From Streptomyces sp. NBC_01716 (GTDB lineage Bacteria; Actinomycetota; Actinomycetes; Streptomycetales; Streptomycetaceae): a stretch of 64,000 nucleotides of DNA. Below the pieces are notes generated by a model. It searched no databases. It saw only the letters and a list, made by a program, of their open reading frames with translations, and was not told the DNA's origin. Made by a program: the position numbers and the translations under genes. How positions within the stretch are numbered: position 1 is the first letter of the stretch; each line of letters starts with the position of its first letter. Positions 24,684 to 33,541 of this stretch are shown here, one piece after another. The DNA lies in contig NZ_CP109181.1 of the NCBI RefSeq assembly GCF_036248275.1, positions 4,774,001 to 4,838,000 on the forward strand. The letters are read 5' to 3'.

Positions 24684-26351
24684 ATGGACCACGACGCGGA
24701 GCACCGTGACCACCGGGAGCGCCCTGCGGAGCACTCCGGGCGTGCGGAGCACTCCGGACGTCTGGACCGCCGGCATTTTCTGGGGGCCGCCGCGGCAGGG
24801 GCCGCCGGCATCGCCATGGGGGCGGCGGCCGGCTGTGACTCCTCGGCCCCCGGGGGCCAGGAGGCCGCGCCCGAGCGCACCGGTGCCGGTGCCGACTCGA
24901 CGGACGCCGCTGCCGCGGCCGAGCGGGCGCTGCCCGGCAGTCCCGACTGGCGCATCCGGTCCGTGGGGCCGCCCGACGCGATCGAGGGGTACACCGACAA
25001 GGTGAGCGTGGAGCCGGGCGACGAGTTCGGGCTGTGCGTCTCGACCACCGCACGCGGCTTCCGGGTCTCGGCCTACCGGGTCGGCTGGTACGGCGGCGCC
25101 CAGGCCCGGCTGGTCTGGCGCTCCGGCCGGGTGGCGGGCCGCGTCCAGCGCGACCCGCGCCTGGACACCTTCACCGACACTGTGCGGGCGGACTGGGAAC
25201 GTACCCTCGCCGTCCGCGCCGACGGCTGGCCCGAGGGCGCGTATCTGCTGCGGCTGGACGCCGAGAACGCACACCAGCGGTATGTTCCGCTGATCGTCCG
25301 CTCGGCGAGTGCCACCGGCCGGACGGTACTGATGCACGCGCCCGCGACCTGGCAGGCGTACAACCTGTGGGGCGGCTACTCCCTCTACGAGGGCAAGGAC
25401 GGCGCGTACGGAACCCGTTCGCTGGCCGTCAGCTTCGACCGGCCGTACGACAAGAACGGGGCCGAGAAGTTCCTGGTCTACGAACGCGCGGTCGTGGTCC
25501 TCGCCGAACGCCTCGGCATCCCGCTGGCGTACACGACCGGCGTGGACGTCCATCTCGCCCCGTCGTCGCTGCGCGGCGCCTCGTCGGTGGTCTCGCTCGG
25601 GCACGACGAGTACTGGACCCCCGAGCAGCGGAAGCATGTCACCCGGGCCCGCGACACCGGCACCAACGTGGTCTTTCTCGGTGCCAACACCTGCTACCGC
25701 CGGATCCGGCTGGAACGGGAGAACGGCAAGGGGCCCATCCGTACGGTCGTCTGCTTCAAGTCCGACTTCCAGAACGATCCGCATCTCGTCGAGCACCGCA
25801 CCATGGTGACCACCGACTTCCGGGCGCCCCCGGCCGCCGACCCGGAGTCCTCCCTGACCGGCGTCCTGTACGAGGGTTTCCCCACGGACGCCCCCTACGT
25901 CGTCCACGGCGCGGACCACTGGATCTTCGAGGGGACCGGAGTGAAGGGCGGCGACTCCTTCGACCACCTGGTCGGCGTGGAGTACGACCGGGTGACCCCG
26001 GGGCAGCCCACGCCGTCGCCGCTGGAGATCGTCGCCCACTCCCCGCTGGTCTGCAAAGGCAACGACAGCCACGCGGACTCCGTGTACTACACCGTTCCCA
26101 GCGGCGCGGGCGTCTTCGCCTCCGGGACGATGCGCTGGGTCGAAGGCCTCATGGCGGGGACCCGGGAGAACGGCCGCAACCACGGGATGGACGCGCGGAC
26201 CGGCGCCTTCGTCACGCGCACGACGGAGAACGTGTTCCGTGCCTTCGCGGCGGGCCCGGCCGGGCGGAGCAAGCCGGCGCCGAAGGACAACGTACGGAGC
26301 GTGTACGGGCACGAGGCGACGGAGAACGGGTCCCCGACGCCGGTGACTTGA
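24684..26351 (+). CDS. Tat-exported lipoprotein, N,N-dimethylformamidase beta-subunit-like
   Basis: A 555-residue protein. A twin-arginine signal (LDRRHFLGAAAAGAAGIAMG) ends in a lipobox-like AAAGC near residue 51, so it is probably a Tat lipoprotein. The rest matches proteins with the C-terminal domain of N,N-dimethylformamidase large subunit: YRVGWYGGAQARLVWRSGRV, ATWQAYNLWGGYSLYEGKDG, VVSLGHDEYWTPEQRKHVTR and FLGANTCYRRIRLE. True amidase activity is unproven for the exported actinobacterial relatives. The gene is monocistronic in appearance and converges on an MFS gene 6 bp away. Confidence 0.82.
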   Translation: MDHDAEHRDHRERPAEHSGRAEHSGRLDRRHFLGAAAAGAAGIAMGAAAGCDSSAPGGQEAAPERTGAGADSTDAAAAAERALPGSPDWRIRSVGPPDAIEGYTDKVSVEPGDEFGLCVSTTARGFRVSAYRVGWYGGAQARLVWRSGRVAGRVQRDPRLDTFTDTVRADWERTLAVRADGWPEGAYLLRLDAENAHQRYVPLIVRSASATGRTVLMHAPATWQAYNLWGGYSLYEGKDGAYGTRSLAVSFDRPYDKNGAEKFLVYERAVVVLAERLGIPLAYTTGVDVHLAPSSLRGASSVVSLGHDEYWTPEQRKHVTRARDTGTNVVFLGANTCYRRIRLERENGKGPIRTVVCFKSDFQNDPHLVEHRTMVTTDFRAPPAADPESSLTGVLYEGFPTDAPYVVHGADHWIFEGTGVKGGDSFDHLVGVEYDRVTPGQPTPSPLEIVAHSPLVCKGNDSHADSVYYTVPSGAGVFASGTMRWVEGLMAGTRENGRNHGMDARTGAFVTRTTENVFRAFAAGPAGRSKPAPKDNVRSVYGHEATENGSPTPVT

Positions 26352-26357
26352 GCTGTC

Positions 26358-27680
26358 TCACAGCCGTTCGGGCGCCTCGCTCGGCACGACGCGCTCCGCG
26401 ACGGGTGCCTCGTGCTCCGCCACAGGGTTCGCCGCCGGATTCTCCGTCAGTTGTCCCTCGCGGTCCCCCGACCCCAGCCCCCTCATCAGCAGCCAGTACC
26501 CGCCCGCCGCCACCGTCCCCAGCACCGCACACGCGGACCACAGCCAGTCGGCGCCGTAGTGGTCGATCAGGAAGCCGGACATCAGCGGCGCGATCAGCCC
26601 GGCCACCGACCACGACATCGTGTACATGCCCTGGTAGCGGCCGCGCCCGTGGACCGGTGACAGCCGGACCACGAGGCTCGTCTGCGTCGGGGCGTTGATG
26701 ATCTCCGCCATGGTCCACACGGACACCGCCAGCGCGTAGACCCCCAGCGACCCCGCGAAGGCCGTCAGCCCGAAGCCGTACCCCGCGAGCGCCGAGGAGA
26801 GGATCAACAGCCCACGGGTGTCCCGGTGTTCGATGAACCGGGTGACCGGGATCTGGAGCGCCACGATCAGCACACCGTTGAACGCGATGATCATCCCGAA
26901 GTCGGAGCTGCTGAACCCGTCCGCGCCCATCGCGACCGGCAGCCCCACGAACCCCTGCTGGAAGATCAGCGCCACGATGAACGACAGCACCACCACGCTC
27001 ATGAAGCGGCCGTCCCGCAGGACCGTCCGCATCCCGGTCTCCGGCCCGCTCTTCCCGTCCGCCTCGGCGCGTTCGGGCCGGGACTCGGGCAGCTTGAGGA
27101 AGATCACCACGGCGCAGGCCAGCGTCATCGCCGCCTCTCCGAGGAATCCGGCGAGATAGCTGAACTCGGCGATGAAGCCCGCCGCGACCGACGAGATCGC
27201 GAACCCCATGTTGATCGCCCAGTAGTTGAGCGAGAAGGCGCGCACCCGGTCCTCGGGCTTCACGATGTCCGCCATCATCGCCTGGACGGCTGGGCGTGAG
27301 GCGTTGGAGGTCATGCCGACGAGGAACGCGACGGCGGCGATGGCCGCGGGGTCCTGCATGAAGCCGAGCAGCGCCACCGAAGCGGCCGTCGACAACTGCG
27401 CGATCAGCAGCGTGGGCCGCCGCCCGAGCCGGTCGGTGAGCACGCCCGCGCCGACGGAGGAGATGACTCCTCCGAGTCCGTGGAGCGAGGCGACGAGACC
27501 GGCGTACGACGCCGAGTAGCCGCGCTCCAGGGTGAGATACAGCACCATGAAGGTGGCCACGAAGGCGCCGAGCCGGTTGACCAGCGTGCTCGTCCACAGC
27601 CACCAGAACTCCCGGGGCAGCCCCGAGACGCTCTTTCTGATGCTCTCGCCCGTGGCGCGTCTCAGTCCGGCTATGGACAT
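26358..27680 (-). CDS. MFS transporter (12 helices)
   Basis: A 440-residue transporter. Helix 1 follows FWWLWTSTLVNRLGAFVATF. Loop motif A reads GVLTDRLGRRPTLLIAQL, and the central loop includes LKLPESRPERAEADGKSG. The pattern resembles MdtH-like/DHA1 efflux proteins. It faces the Tat lipoprotein gene tail to tail and is divergent from gpm. The substrate is unknown. Confidence 0.88.
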   Translation of the reverse strand: MSIAGLRRATGESIRKSVSGLPREFWWLWTSTLVNRLGAFVATFMVLYLTLERGYSASYAGLVASLHGLGGVISSVGAGVLTDRLGRRPTLLIAQLSTAASVALLGFMQDPAAIAAVAFLVGMTSNASRPAVQAMMADIVKPEDRVRAFSLNYWAINMGFAISSVAAGFIAEFSYLAGFLGEAAMTLACAVVIFLKLPESRPERAEADGKSGPETGMRTVLRDGRFMSVVVLSFIVALIFQQGFVGLPVAMGADGFSSSDFGMIIAFNGVLIVALQIPVTRFIEHRDTRGLLILSSALAGYGFGLTAFAGSLGVYALAVSVWTMAEIINAPTQTSLVVRLSPVHGRGRYQGMYTMSWSVAGLIAPLMSGFLIDHYGADWLWSACAVLGTVAAGGYWLLMRGLGSGDREGQLTENPAANPVAEHEAPVAERVVPSEAPERL

Positions 27681-27793
27681 GCGTCGTTCCCCCCGAGGGA
27701 CGGCGGCCGGTCCGTGCGGACCGGCACTGGCGGAGTAAGTGGCCGAGTGGTCAACCGCAACTTACGTACGGGCGTCGCGGAGCCGCCAGTCAA

Positions 27794-27831
27794 TTGACGG
27801 CAGGCGTCAATCGGGCCCGTTCGATTAGGCT
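27794..27831 (+). promoter_or_regulatory. gpm promoter region with TTGACG/CGTCAA dyad and leaderless -10 box
   Basis: TTGACG (27794-27799) and CGTCAA (27805-27810) form a perfect 6-bp inverted repeat. TAGGCT (27826-27831) ends 7 nt before the gpm ATG. The dyad lies around the -35 position and could be an operator; its TTGACG is too far from the -10 to be the -35 itself. Confidence 0.45.
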
Positions 27832-27838
27832 CGGGCCC

Positions 27839-28600
27839 ATGGCCGACGCACCGTACAAGTTGATCCTCCTCCGCCACGGCGAGAGCGAATGGAACGCGAA
27901 GAACCTGTTCACCGGCTGGGTGGACGTGAACCTCACGGAAAAGGGCGAGAAGGAGGCCGTGCGCGGCGGTGAGCTGCTGAAGGACGCCGGTCTGCTGCCC
28001 GACGTCCTGCACACCTCGCTGCAGAGGCGCGCGATCCGCACCGCCACGCTGGCGTTGGAGTCCGCCGACCGCTCCTGGATCCCCGTCCGCCGCTCCTGGC
28101 GCCTGAACGAGCGGCACTACGGCGCGCTCCAGGGCAAGGACAAGGCGCAGACGCTCGCGGAGTTCGGCGAGGAGCAGTTCATGCTCTGGCGCCGCTCGTA
28201 CGACACCCCGCCGCCGGAGCTGGCGGACGGCACCGAGTTCTCGCAGAGCGACGACCCGCGCTACGCGACGATCCCGCCGGAGCTGCGCCCGCGCACCGAG
28301 TGCCTGAAGGACGTCGTGGTCCGCATGCTGCCGTACTGGTACGACGGCATCGTCCCGGACCTGCTGACGGGCCGTACGGTTCTGGTCGCCGCCCACGGAA
28401 ACAGCCTGCGCGCGCTGGTGAAGCACCTGGACGGCATCTCGGACGCGGACATCGCCGGCCTCAACATCCCCACGGGCATCCCGCTCTCCTACGACCTGGA
28501 CGCGGACTTCCGCCCCCTGAAGCCGCGCGGCACCTACCTGGACCCGGACGCGGCGGCGGCGGCGATCGAGGCTGTGAAGAACCAGGGCAAGAAGAAGTAG
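27839..28600 (+). CDS. gpmA: 2,3-bisphosphoglycerate-dependent phosphoglycerate mutase
   Basis: A 253-residue enzyme interconverting 3- and 2-phosphoglycerate in glycolysis and gluconeogenesis. It has the phosphohistidine motif LLRHGESEWNAKNLFTGWVD (His13), the conserved LNERHYGALQGKDKAQTLAE, and the second catalytic histidine in VAAHGNSLRALVKHLDGISD. The length is normal for dPGM. The start follows TAGGCT by 7 nt with no Shine-Dalgarno. A strong terminator lies 34 bp downstream. Confidence 0.97.
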   Translation: MADAPYKLILLRHGESEWNAKNLFTGWVDVNLTEKGEKEAVRGGELLKDAGLLPDVLHTSLQRRAIRTATLALESADRSWIPVRRSWRLNERHYGALQGKDKAQTLAEFGEEQFMLWRRSYDTPPPELADGTEFSQSDDPRYATIPPELRPRTECLKDVVVRMLPYWYDGIVPDLLTGRTVLVAAHGNSLRALVKHLDGISDADIAGLNIPTGIPLSYDLDADFRPLKPRGTYLDPDAAAAAIEAVKNQGKKK

Positions 28601-28634
28601 CCTTCTTAGAAAGGCACTTGGGGTCATATGTTGC

Positions 28635-28677
28635 AGGGCCCGGTCCGGGTGGAGGTTCCACCACCGGACCGGGCCCT
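28635..28677. terminator. Bidirectional terminator between gpm and the Cys-rich protein gene
   Basis: AGGGCCCGGTCCGG pairs with CCGGACCGGGCCCT (14 bp), with an inner TGG/CCA extension. It separates the converging gpm and Cys-rich genes. Confidence 0.85.
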
Positions 28678-28683
28678 GGTCCG

Positions 28684-28833
28684 TCAGCCGCAGCTGCCCC
28701 CGCAGGCGCACGGTCCGCCCGACTGGCAGCCGCAGCCGCAGCCCGAGCCGCAGCCGCAGGCGCCGAGGATCGGCAGCCGCGCCCGTTCGAGAGGCGCTTC
28801 CTGCTGGGTTTCGGTCATGGGGGACTCGGCCAT
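28684..28833 (-). CDS. Small Cys/Gly-rich protein (metallothionein-like in composition)
   Basis: A 49-residue protein: an N-terminal half without cysteine (ESPMTETQQEAPLERARLPI) and a tail with eight cysteines in CGCGSGCGCGC and GPCACGGSCG patterns. The C-x-C and C-x3-C spacings suggest metal or cluster binding, or a modified-peptide role. An excellent GAGGAGGAAACC ribosome site fixes the ATG, and third-position GC is high, so the gene is real despite its size. It converges on gpm. No named family was recognised. Confidence 0.75.
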   Translation of the reverse strand: MAESPMTETQQEAPLERARLPILGACGCGSGCGCGCQSGGPCACGGSCG

Positions 28834-28984
28834 GGTTTCCTCCTCGAAGGCGTGCATGGGAGTACGGGGTGGCGTCCACGCCCATTGCAACCCCACCGTG
28901 GCGGGCGCATCAACGGCGCATGCGCGCAGGCGCCGGCCAGTACCACCCCGATACGCCCCCTGCGCCCCCAGGGCCGAAACCTCC

Positions 28985-29007
28985 CCGGGCCGACAGAACG
29001 GGCCCGG
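28985..29007 (-). terminator. Probable phoU terminator
   Basis: CCGGGCC and GGCCCGG form a 7-bp stem with a 9-nt loop. It begins 4 bp after the phoU stop codon on the reverse strand. Confidence 0.55.
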
Positions 29008-29010
29008 CCG

Positions 29011-29691
29011 TCAGGCTCCCTCGACCGGTGCCTCCGCCTGCTGGATCTCGTCCGCGTGCTCACCCGTCACCAGGTACACCACGCGCTTGGCCACCGACAC
29101 CGCGTGGTCCGCGAACCGCTCGTAGTAGCGGCCCAGCAGCGTCACGTCCACGGCCGTCTCGATGCCGTGCTTCCACCGGTCGTCCATCAGGTGCTGGAAC
29201 AGCGTGCGGTGCAGCAGGTCCATCTCGTCGTCGTCCTGCTCCAGCTGGAGCGCCAGGTCGACGTCCTTGGTGATGATGACCTCGGCCGCCTTCGCCATCA
29301 GCCGCTGCGCGAGCTGCCCCATCTCCAGGATGGTCGCGTGCAGGTCGTGCGGCACGGCGTGGACCGGGAAGCGGAGCCGCGCCAGCTTGGCGACGTGCTG
29401 CGCCAGGTCGCCCGAGCGCTCCAGGTCCGCGCTCATCCGCAGCGACGTGACCACGATCCGCAGATCGGTGGCGACCGGCTGCTGCCGCGCCAGCAGTGCG
29501 ATGGCCCTGGCCTCCAGGTCGTGCTGGAGGTCGTCGACCTTCTGGTCGGCGGCGATCACGCTCTCGGCGAGCTTCAGATCCGCGTCCAGCATGGACGTGG
29601 TGGCGCGCCCGATCGCCGACCCGACCAGCCGGGCCATCTCGACCAGGTCCTCGCCGATCGAGTCAAGTTCCTCGTGGTACGCGTCCCGCAT
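29011..29691 (-). CDS. phoU: Phosphate signalling regulator PhoU
   Basis: A 226-residue all-helical protein with two PhoU repeats: DSIGEDLVEMARLVGSAIGR and SLRMSADLERSGDLAQHVAK in the first, KHGIETAVDVTLLGRYYERF and ADHAVSVAKRVVYLVTGEHA in the second. The E/DxxxD metal motifs are kept. PhoU links the Pst transporter to the PhoR kinase and prevents PhoP activation when phosphate is ample. The start has AGAGAGGGA upstream. It is divergent from phoR-phoP with a PHO box in between. Confidence 0.95.
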   Translation of the reverse strand: MRDAYHEELDSIGEDLVEMARLVGSAIGRATTSMLDADLKLAESVIAADQKVDDLQHDLEARAIALLARQQPVATDLRIVVTSLRMSADLERSGDLAQHVAKLARLRFPVHAVPHDLHATILEMGQLAQRLMAKAAEVIITKDVDLALQLEQDDDEMDLLHRTLFQHLMDDRWKHGIETAVDVTLLGRYYERFADHAVSVAKRVVYLVTGEHADEIQQAEAPVEGA

Positions 29692-29852
29692 GGGTGTCCC
29701 TCTCTGGATTCTCGTGCTGGTGGTCCGGGGTGTCCGAGTACGTGTGCCGACCCCCGGACGGCGCCGTCCTCGTCACACGGACCGCCAGGGGCAGGGAGTT
29801 TCGAGCCCCCTACAGTGCCACGCTCGGCCCGCGAGGAGTCCGGCTGCTCCCT

Positions 29853-29885
29853 CCCAAGTGAACCGGCACTTTCCCCACAGTGAAC
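29853..29885 (-). promoter_or_regulatory. PHO box (PhoP direct repeats) in phoU/phoRP divergent region
   Basis: On the reverse strand three adjoining 11-nt units read GTTCACTGTGG, GGAAAGTGCCG and GTTCACTTGGG. The outer two match the Streptomyces PhoP direct-repeat unit (GTTCACC-like), and the middle unit is degenerate. The position, between phoU and phoR, is where PHO boxes are known in S. coelicolor. It should mediate autoregulation of phoRP and control of phoU. Confidence 0.8.
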
Positions 29886-29958
29886 TCTGGGCGACGAGTG
29901 TTCCAGGAGACACCGGTACGGCTGGGAGAGTGTCGCCCACCGCGCATAACCTGGCTGC

Positions 29959-31218
29959 ATGGACGTGAACGCGGCAGTCGCCGCATTGGCAGCGATCGCC
30001 GGGGCATGTACCGGCGTGATCGCCATGCTGGCGTTCCGCTGGAGCGAGCGCGACCAGGCCAGGCCCACCCGTAGCTCACTGCATACGGAGGCCGGTCTTC
30101 CGCCCGGCGTCGACACCGTCCTCTCCGTTCTCCGCTCCTCCGCCGTCGTCCTCGACGAGAGCGACTCGGTGGTCAAGGCCAGCTCGGCCGCGTATGCGCT
30201 GGGCCTGGTCAGGGGCGGCAAACTGGCCGTCGACCCGATGCTGCACATGGCGCGCGACACCCGCCGTGACGGTGAGATACGTCAGGTGGAGCTGGATCTG
30301 CCCAGGCGCGGCACCGGCCGCGGCGAGGCCCTGGCCGTCTCGGCCCGGGTGGCACCGCTCGGCTCCCGTCTCGTCCTGCTCCTGGTCGAGGACCTCACGG
30401 AGGCGCGCAGGATCGAAGCGGTCCGGCGTGACTTCGTGGCGAATGTCAGCCATGAGCTCAAGACCCCCACCGGGGCGCTCTCCCTGCTCTCCGAAGCTGT
30501 CATGGACGCTTCGGACGACCCCGAGGCGGTCACCCGCTTCGCCGGCCGTATGCAGATCGAGGCGACCCGGCTCACCAATCTCGTACAGGAACTCATCGAC
30601 CTCTCGCGGGTGCAGAACGACGACCCGCTGGAGGACGCCGAACCAGTACGCGTGGACGAACTGGTCGCCGAGGCCATCGACAGGTCCCGGCATGCCGCGT
30701 CCACGAAGCAGATCACCATGGCTGCCGGCGGCGCCGCCGATCTGCGAGTCTGGGGTAACCGCGGCCAGCTGGCCGCCGCCCTCGGCAACCTCGTCGAGAA
30801 CGCCGTCAACTACTCCCCGGCCCGCACACGTGTGGGCGTCTCGGCCCGGCATGTGTCCGCGCCCGGCGGGGATCTGATCGAGATAGCCGTCACCGACCAG
30901 GGGATCGGCATCTCCGAGAAAGACCGGGAGCGGGTCTTCGAGCGGTTCTACCGCGTCGATCCCGCCCGCTCCCGAGCCACCGGTGGTACGGGCCTCGGCC
31001 TGGCCATCGTCAAACACGTGGCCGCCTCGCACGGCGGGGAGGTCACGATGTGGAGCTCCGAAGGCCAGGGCTCCACCTTCACCCTGAGGCTCCCCGAGGC
31101 GGGCGCCGGACGGGACCGCACACCCACCGGCCCGGACGATGTCGCCCAGCGCCGCTTTCACGACGTCAACGATCTTGACCAATCGACTGAGATCCCTGCC
31201 CCGGAGGTCCTTCCGTGA
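29959..31218 (+). CDS. phoR: Two-component sensor kinase PhoR
   Basis: A 419-residue membrane histidine kinase. It has one N-terminal helix (AAVAALAAIAGACTGVIAML), a PAS-like sensor region, a HisKA dimerisation motif FVANVSHELKTPTGALSLLS with His165 as phospho-acceptor, and the HATPase boxes (GNLVENAVNYSPAR, VTDQGIGISEKDRERVFERF, GTGLGLAIVKHV). It autophosphorylates under phosphate limitation and passes phosphate to PhoP. TAACCT lies 6 nt before the ATG, so the transcript is probably leaderless. The stop overlaps the GTG of phoP. Confidence 0.95.
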   Translation: MDVNAAVAALAAIAGACTGVIAMLAFRWSERDQARPTRSSLHTEAGLPPGVDTVLSVLRSSAVVLDESDSVVKASSAAYALGLVRGGKLAVDPMLHMARDTRRDGEIRQVELDLPRRGTGRGEALAVSARVAPLGSRLVLLLVEDLTEARRIEAVRRDFVANVSHELKTPTGALSLLSEAVMDASDDPEAVTRFAGRMQIEATRLTNLVQELIDLSRVQNDDPLEDAEPVRVDELVAEAIDRSRHAASTKQITMAAGGAADLRVWGNRGQLAAALGNLVENAVNYSPARTRVGVSARHVSAPGGDLIEIAVTDQGIGISEKDRERVFERFYRVDPARSRATGGTGLGLAIVKHVAASHGGEVTMWSSEGQGSTFTLRLPEAGAGRDRTPTGPDDVAQRRFHDVNDLDQSTEIPAPEVLP

Positions 31219-31895
31219 CCCGAGTGCTCGTCGTCGAGGATGAGGAATCCTTCAGCGACGCCCTTTCCTACATGCTCCGCAAGGAAGGCTTCGAGGTCGC
31301 GATCGCGACCACCGGGCCCGCGGGGCTCGACGAGTTCGAACGCAACGGCGCCGATCTCGTCCTCCTCGACCTGATGCTGCCCGGTCTGCCCGGCACCGAG
31401 GTGTGCCGGCAGCTGCGCGGCAAGTCCAATGTCCCGGTGATCATGGTGACCGCCAAGGACAGCGAGATCGACAAGGTCGTCGGCCTGGAAATAGGAGCCG
31501 ACGACTATGTGACCAAGCCCTTCTCCTCGCGGGAGCTGGTGGCGCGTATCCGCGCCGTTCTGCGCCGCAGGGGCGAACCGGAGGAGGTCGCGCCGGCCGC
31601 CCTGGAGGCGGGGCCGGTCCGGATGGACGTGGACCGTCACGTCGTGACGGTCTCCGGCGGCAAGGTCGACCTGCCGCTGAAGGAGTTCGACCTCCTGGAG
31701 ATGCTGCTGCGCAACGCGGGCCGTGTGCTGACCCGTATGCAGCTCATCGACCGGGTGTGGGGCGCGGACTACGTGGGGGACACCAAGACCCTCGACGTCC
31801 ACGTCAAGCGGCTGCGCGCCAAGATCGAGCCCGATCCGGGGGCGCCCCGGTATCTGGTGACGGTGCGCGGTCTCGGCTACAAGTTCGAGCCGTAA
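31215..31895 (+). CDS. phoP: Response regulator PhoP (OmpR family)
   Basis: A 226-residue regulator. A receiver domain carries VLVVEDEESFSDALSYML and the phospho-acceptor Asp52 in LVLLDLMLPG, with the conserved Lys in DDYVTKPFSSRELVAR. An OmpR-type winged helix follows (KEFDLLEMLLRNAGRVLTRM, TKTLDVHVKRLRAKIEPDPG, RGLGYKFEP). It is translationally coupled to phoR (GTGA overlap). It activates phosphate-scavenging genes and represses antibiotic and nitrogen genes through PHO boxes. A strong terminator follows. Confidence 0.96.
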   Translation: MTRVLVVEDEESFSDALSYMLRKEGFEVAIATTGPAGLDEFERNGADLVLLDLMLPGLPGTEVCRQLRGKSNVPVIMVTAKDSEIDKVVGLEIGADDYVTKPFSSRELVARIRAVLRRRGEPEEVAPAALEAGPVRMDVDRHVVTVSGGKVDLPLKEFDLLEMLLRNAGRVLTRMQLIDRVWGADYVGDTKTLDVHVKRLRAKIEPDPGAPRYLVTVRGLGYKFEP

Positions 31896-32012
31896 ACCGC
31901 CCCGAACCCGAGCAGGGCCCCGCTTTCGCCCGCGTCCTTCGCGGGATTGAGCGCGGGTCCAGATGTCGCGTGCGCGCGGAGCGGTAGTGCGTACGGCTTC
32001 GTGTGTACGAGG

Positions 32013-32042
32013 GCGCCGCACCGGAATGCTCCGGTGCGGCGC
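32013..32042. terminator. Terminator between phoP and the lipoprotein gene
   Basis: GCGCCGCACCGGA and TCCGGTGCGGCGC form a perfect 13-bp stem with an ATGC loop, followed by TCTT. It serves the converging phoP and lipoprotein genes. Confidence 0.88.
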
Positions 32043-32095
32043 TCTTACGCGTACGGCTGCCGGTCCCGGGACTGCCGGTCCGGGAACGCCGCTCG

Positions 32096-32848
32096 TCAGT
32101 TCTCGGTGTTCGCCGACGCGGACGCGGACGCGGCGTCCGTCGGCGTCTCTTCTTCCTGCTCGGTGCCCTCGTCCGCGCCTTCGACGGTGCCCTCATCGGC
32201 GCTGCCGCCAGGCGCACCGGTCTCCTCGTCCGCGGGCGCACCGGACGCGCCGTCGGTGGACGCGCCCTCCGTGGACGCACCCTCGGTGGCGGTGCCGCCG
32301 GGCTGTTCCGACTCCCCGGCCGCCGGCGAAGGCGGCGCGCTCGGCCCGAAGTCGGTGAAGGGGCCGGTCGCCGGCACGACGAAGGCATCGAGCGCGACGT
32401 CGCCGGTGTCGCTGAACTGGAAGACGACCCGCTGGGCGTCGCCGTTGCGTGCCTGCTCGTCGCCGCTCTCGATCACGGCCGAGGCATTGCCCTCGCCGCC
32501 GATCAGGACCGAGCCGCCGCCGGGCACGGTGAGCGGACCCTTGCCCTTCGCCGGGGTGATCTTCACCGTGGCACCGCTGTCCGGCAGCGTGATCGCGTCG
32601 AGCGTCTGCTGGGTGCGGCCGTTGTTGAAGACCTTCGCCGTGACGATGGCGGGGCCGTCGCCGGTGGCTTCCGGCTGGGTGACGACCGTGGCGTTCTGGA
32701 CGGTGATGTCGCCGATCGAGGTCGCGGCGTTGTCAGGTCGGACGCCGAGCGTCTGCGCCTCGATGCCGGCACCGCACGCGGCGAGCGAGGCGATCGAGAA
32801 CGCGATGGCAGACGCGGCGAGGGTGCCGCGTCGAAGGCTGCGGCTCAC
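32096..32848 (-). CDS. Secreted lipoprotein, DUF461/PCuAC-like
   Basis: A 250-residue exported protein. The signal peptide ends in the lipobox SLAAC (Cys25), which would be lipidated. The middle (about residues 35-165) is a beta-rich domain resembling actinobacterial DUF461 / copper-chaperone-like lipoproteins: ITVQNATVVTQPEATGDGPA, VFNNGRTQQTLDAITLPDSG. No clear Met/His copper motif is seen, so metal binding is uncertain. The C-terminal 80 residues are an acidic, repetitive tail with EGASTEGASTDGAS units. It is placed between phoRP and carD, as I recall for other streptomycetes. Confidence 0.8.
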   Translation of the reverse strand: MSRSLRRGTLAASAIAFSIASLAACGAGIEAQTLGVRPDNAATSIGDITVQNATVVTQPEATGDGPAIVTAKVFNNGRTQQTLDAITLPDSGATVKITPAKGKGPLTVPGGGSVLIGGEGNASAVIESGDEQARNGDAQRVVFQFSDTGDVALDAFVVPATGPFTDFGPSAPPSPAAGESEQPGGTATEGASTEGASTDGASGAPADEETGAPGGSADEGTVEGADEGTEQEEETPTDAASASASANTEN

Positions 32849-33541
32849 GGCGGCGGCAACTCCTTGGACGTACGGACAGGCTAATGACGGATCAACGATG
32901 GTTCAGCGGGCCCAGGTTACCGAGCCCCCCTCACGCCCTCGCACCCGACCCGCCCTCAACGGCGCCCGGCACACGGCGGTCCCGCCGCCCGTCCTTCTCG
33001 GCGGAGTACGGAGCGGACCGCGCGGCGGAGTACGGAGGGGAGCACGGAAGTGAGTGTCGGGGACATGTTTAGTACGCCGTTCACATAAGTCCGGTGATCA
33101 ATTCCCCGACCCGACACACATTCCTTACGAATTGCGCCCGACGGCTTCGGAATCCCATGCCATACGCGGCGCGATACGCCACTTCATACCCGGCCCGATA
33201 CGTCGCAGGCGAGGGCCCGGGTGATCGAATTCGGATTGGGTTCGCACTTCCGTCCGTACGCGTGACCGACATCCGAACGGAGTATGGGAAGTTCCGCCCT
33301 TGGAACCAGACAAATGGTGACGTTTACCCCCTCAGGGTGGGGGTTCCGGTGGTGGAACGTGCGTGTTTCCGACCGGCTTCGCAGCCGCTCCCACCTGCGA
33401 ATACCCGCTTCCGGAAGCCGCTCGCAGCACGTTCCTATTGCTGTTGTCAAGCCCCGAGAACCGTCCTGACCTGCGAAAACGCCATTCAGAAGAAGCCGTT
33501 CCCGTGTTACCCTGGATAGCCACGGAAGGGGTACCTGTCAC
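32849..33541. other. Long leader/intergenic region upstream of carD
   Basis: Nearly 700 bp without a supportable gene. Base composition falls (AT-rich patches at 33060-33240 and 33450-33540) and no frame shows third-position GC bias. It contains the lipoprotein gene's upstream region, a GATACG-rich stretch at 33165-33210, and the carD promoter at its right end. It could hide an unannotated small RNA, but I see no clear hairpin that would define one. Confidence 0.5.
33485..33513 (+). promoter_or_regulatory. Candidate sigma-HrdB-type promoter of carD
   Basis: TTCAGA and TACCCT are separated by exactly 17 nt. The -10 matches TANNNT and the -35 matches four of six bases of TTGACA. The start codon is 29 nt downstream of the -10 and has a GGAAGGGG ribosome site. 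Confidence 0.6.
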
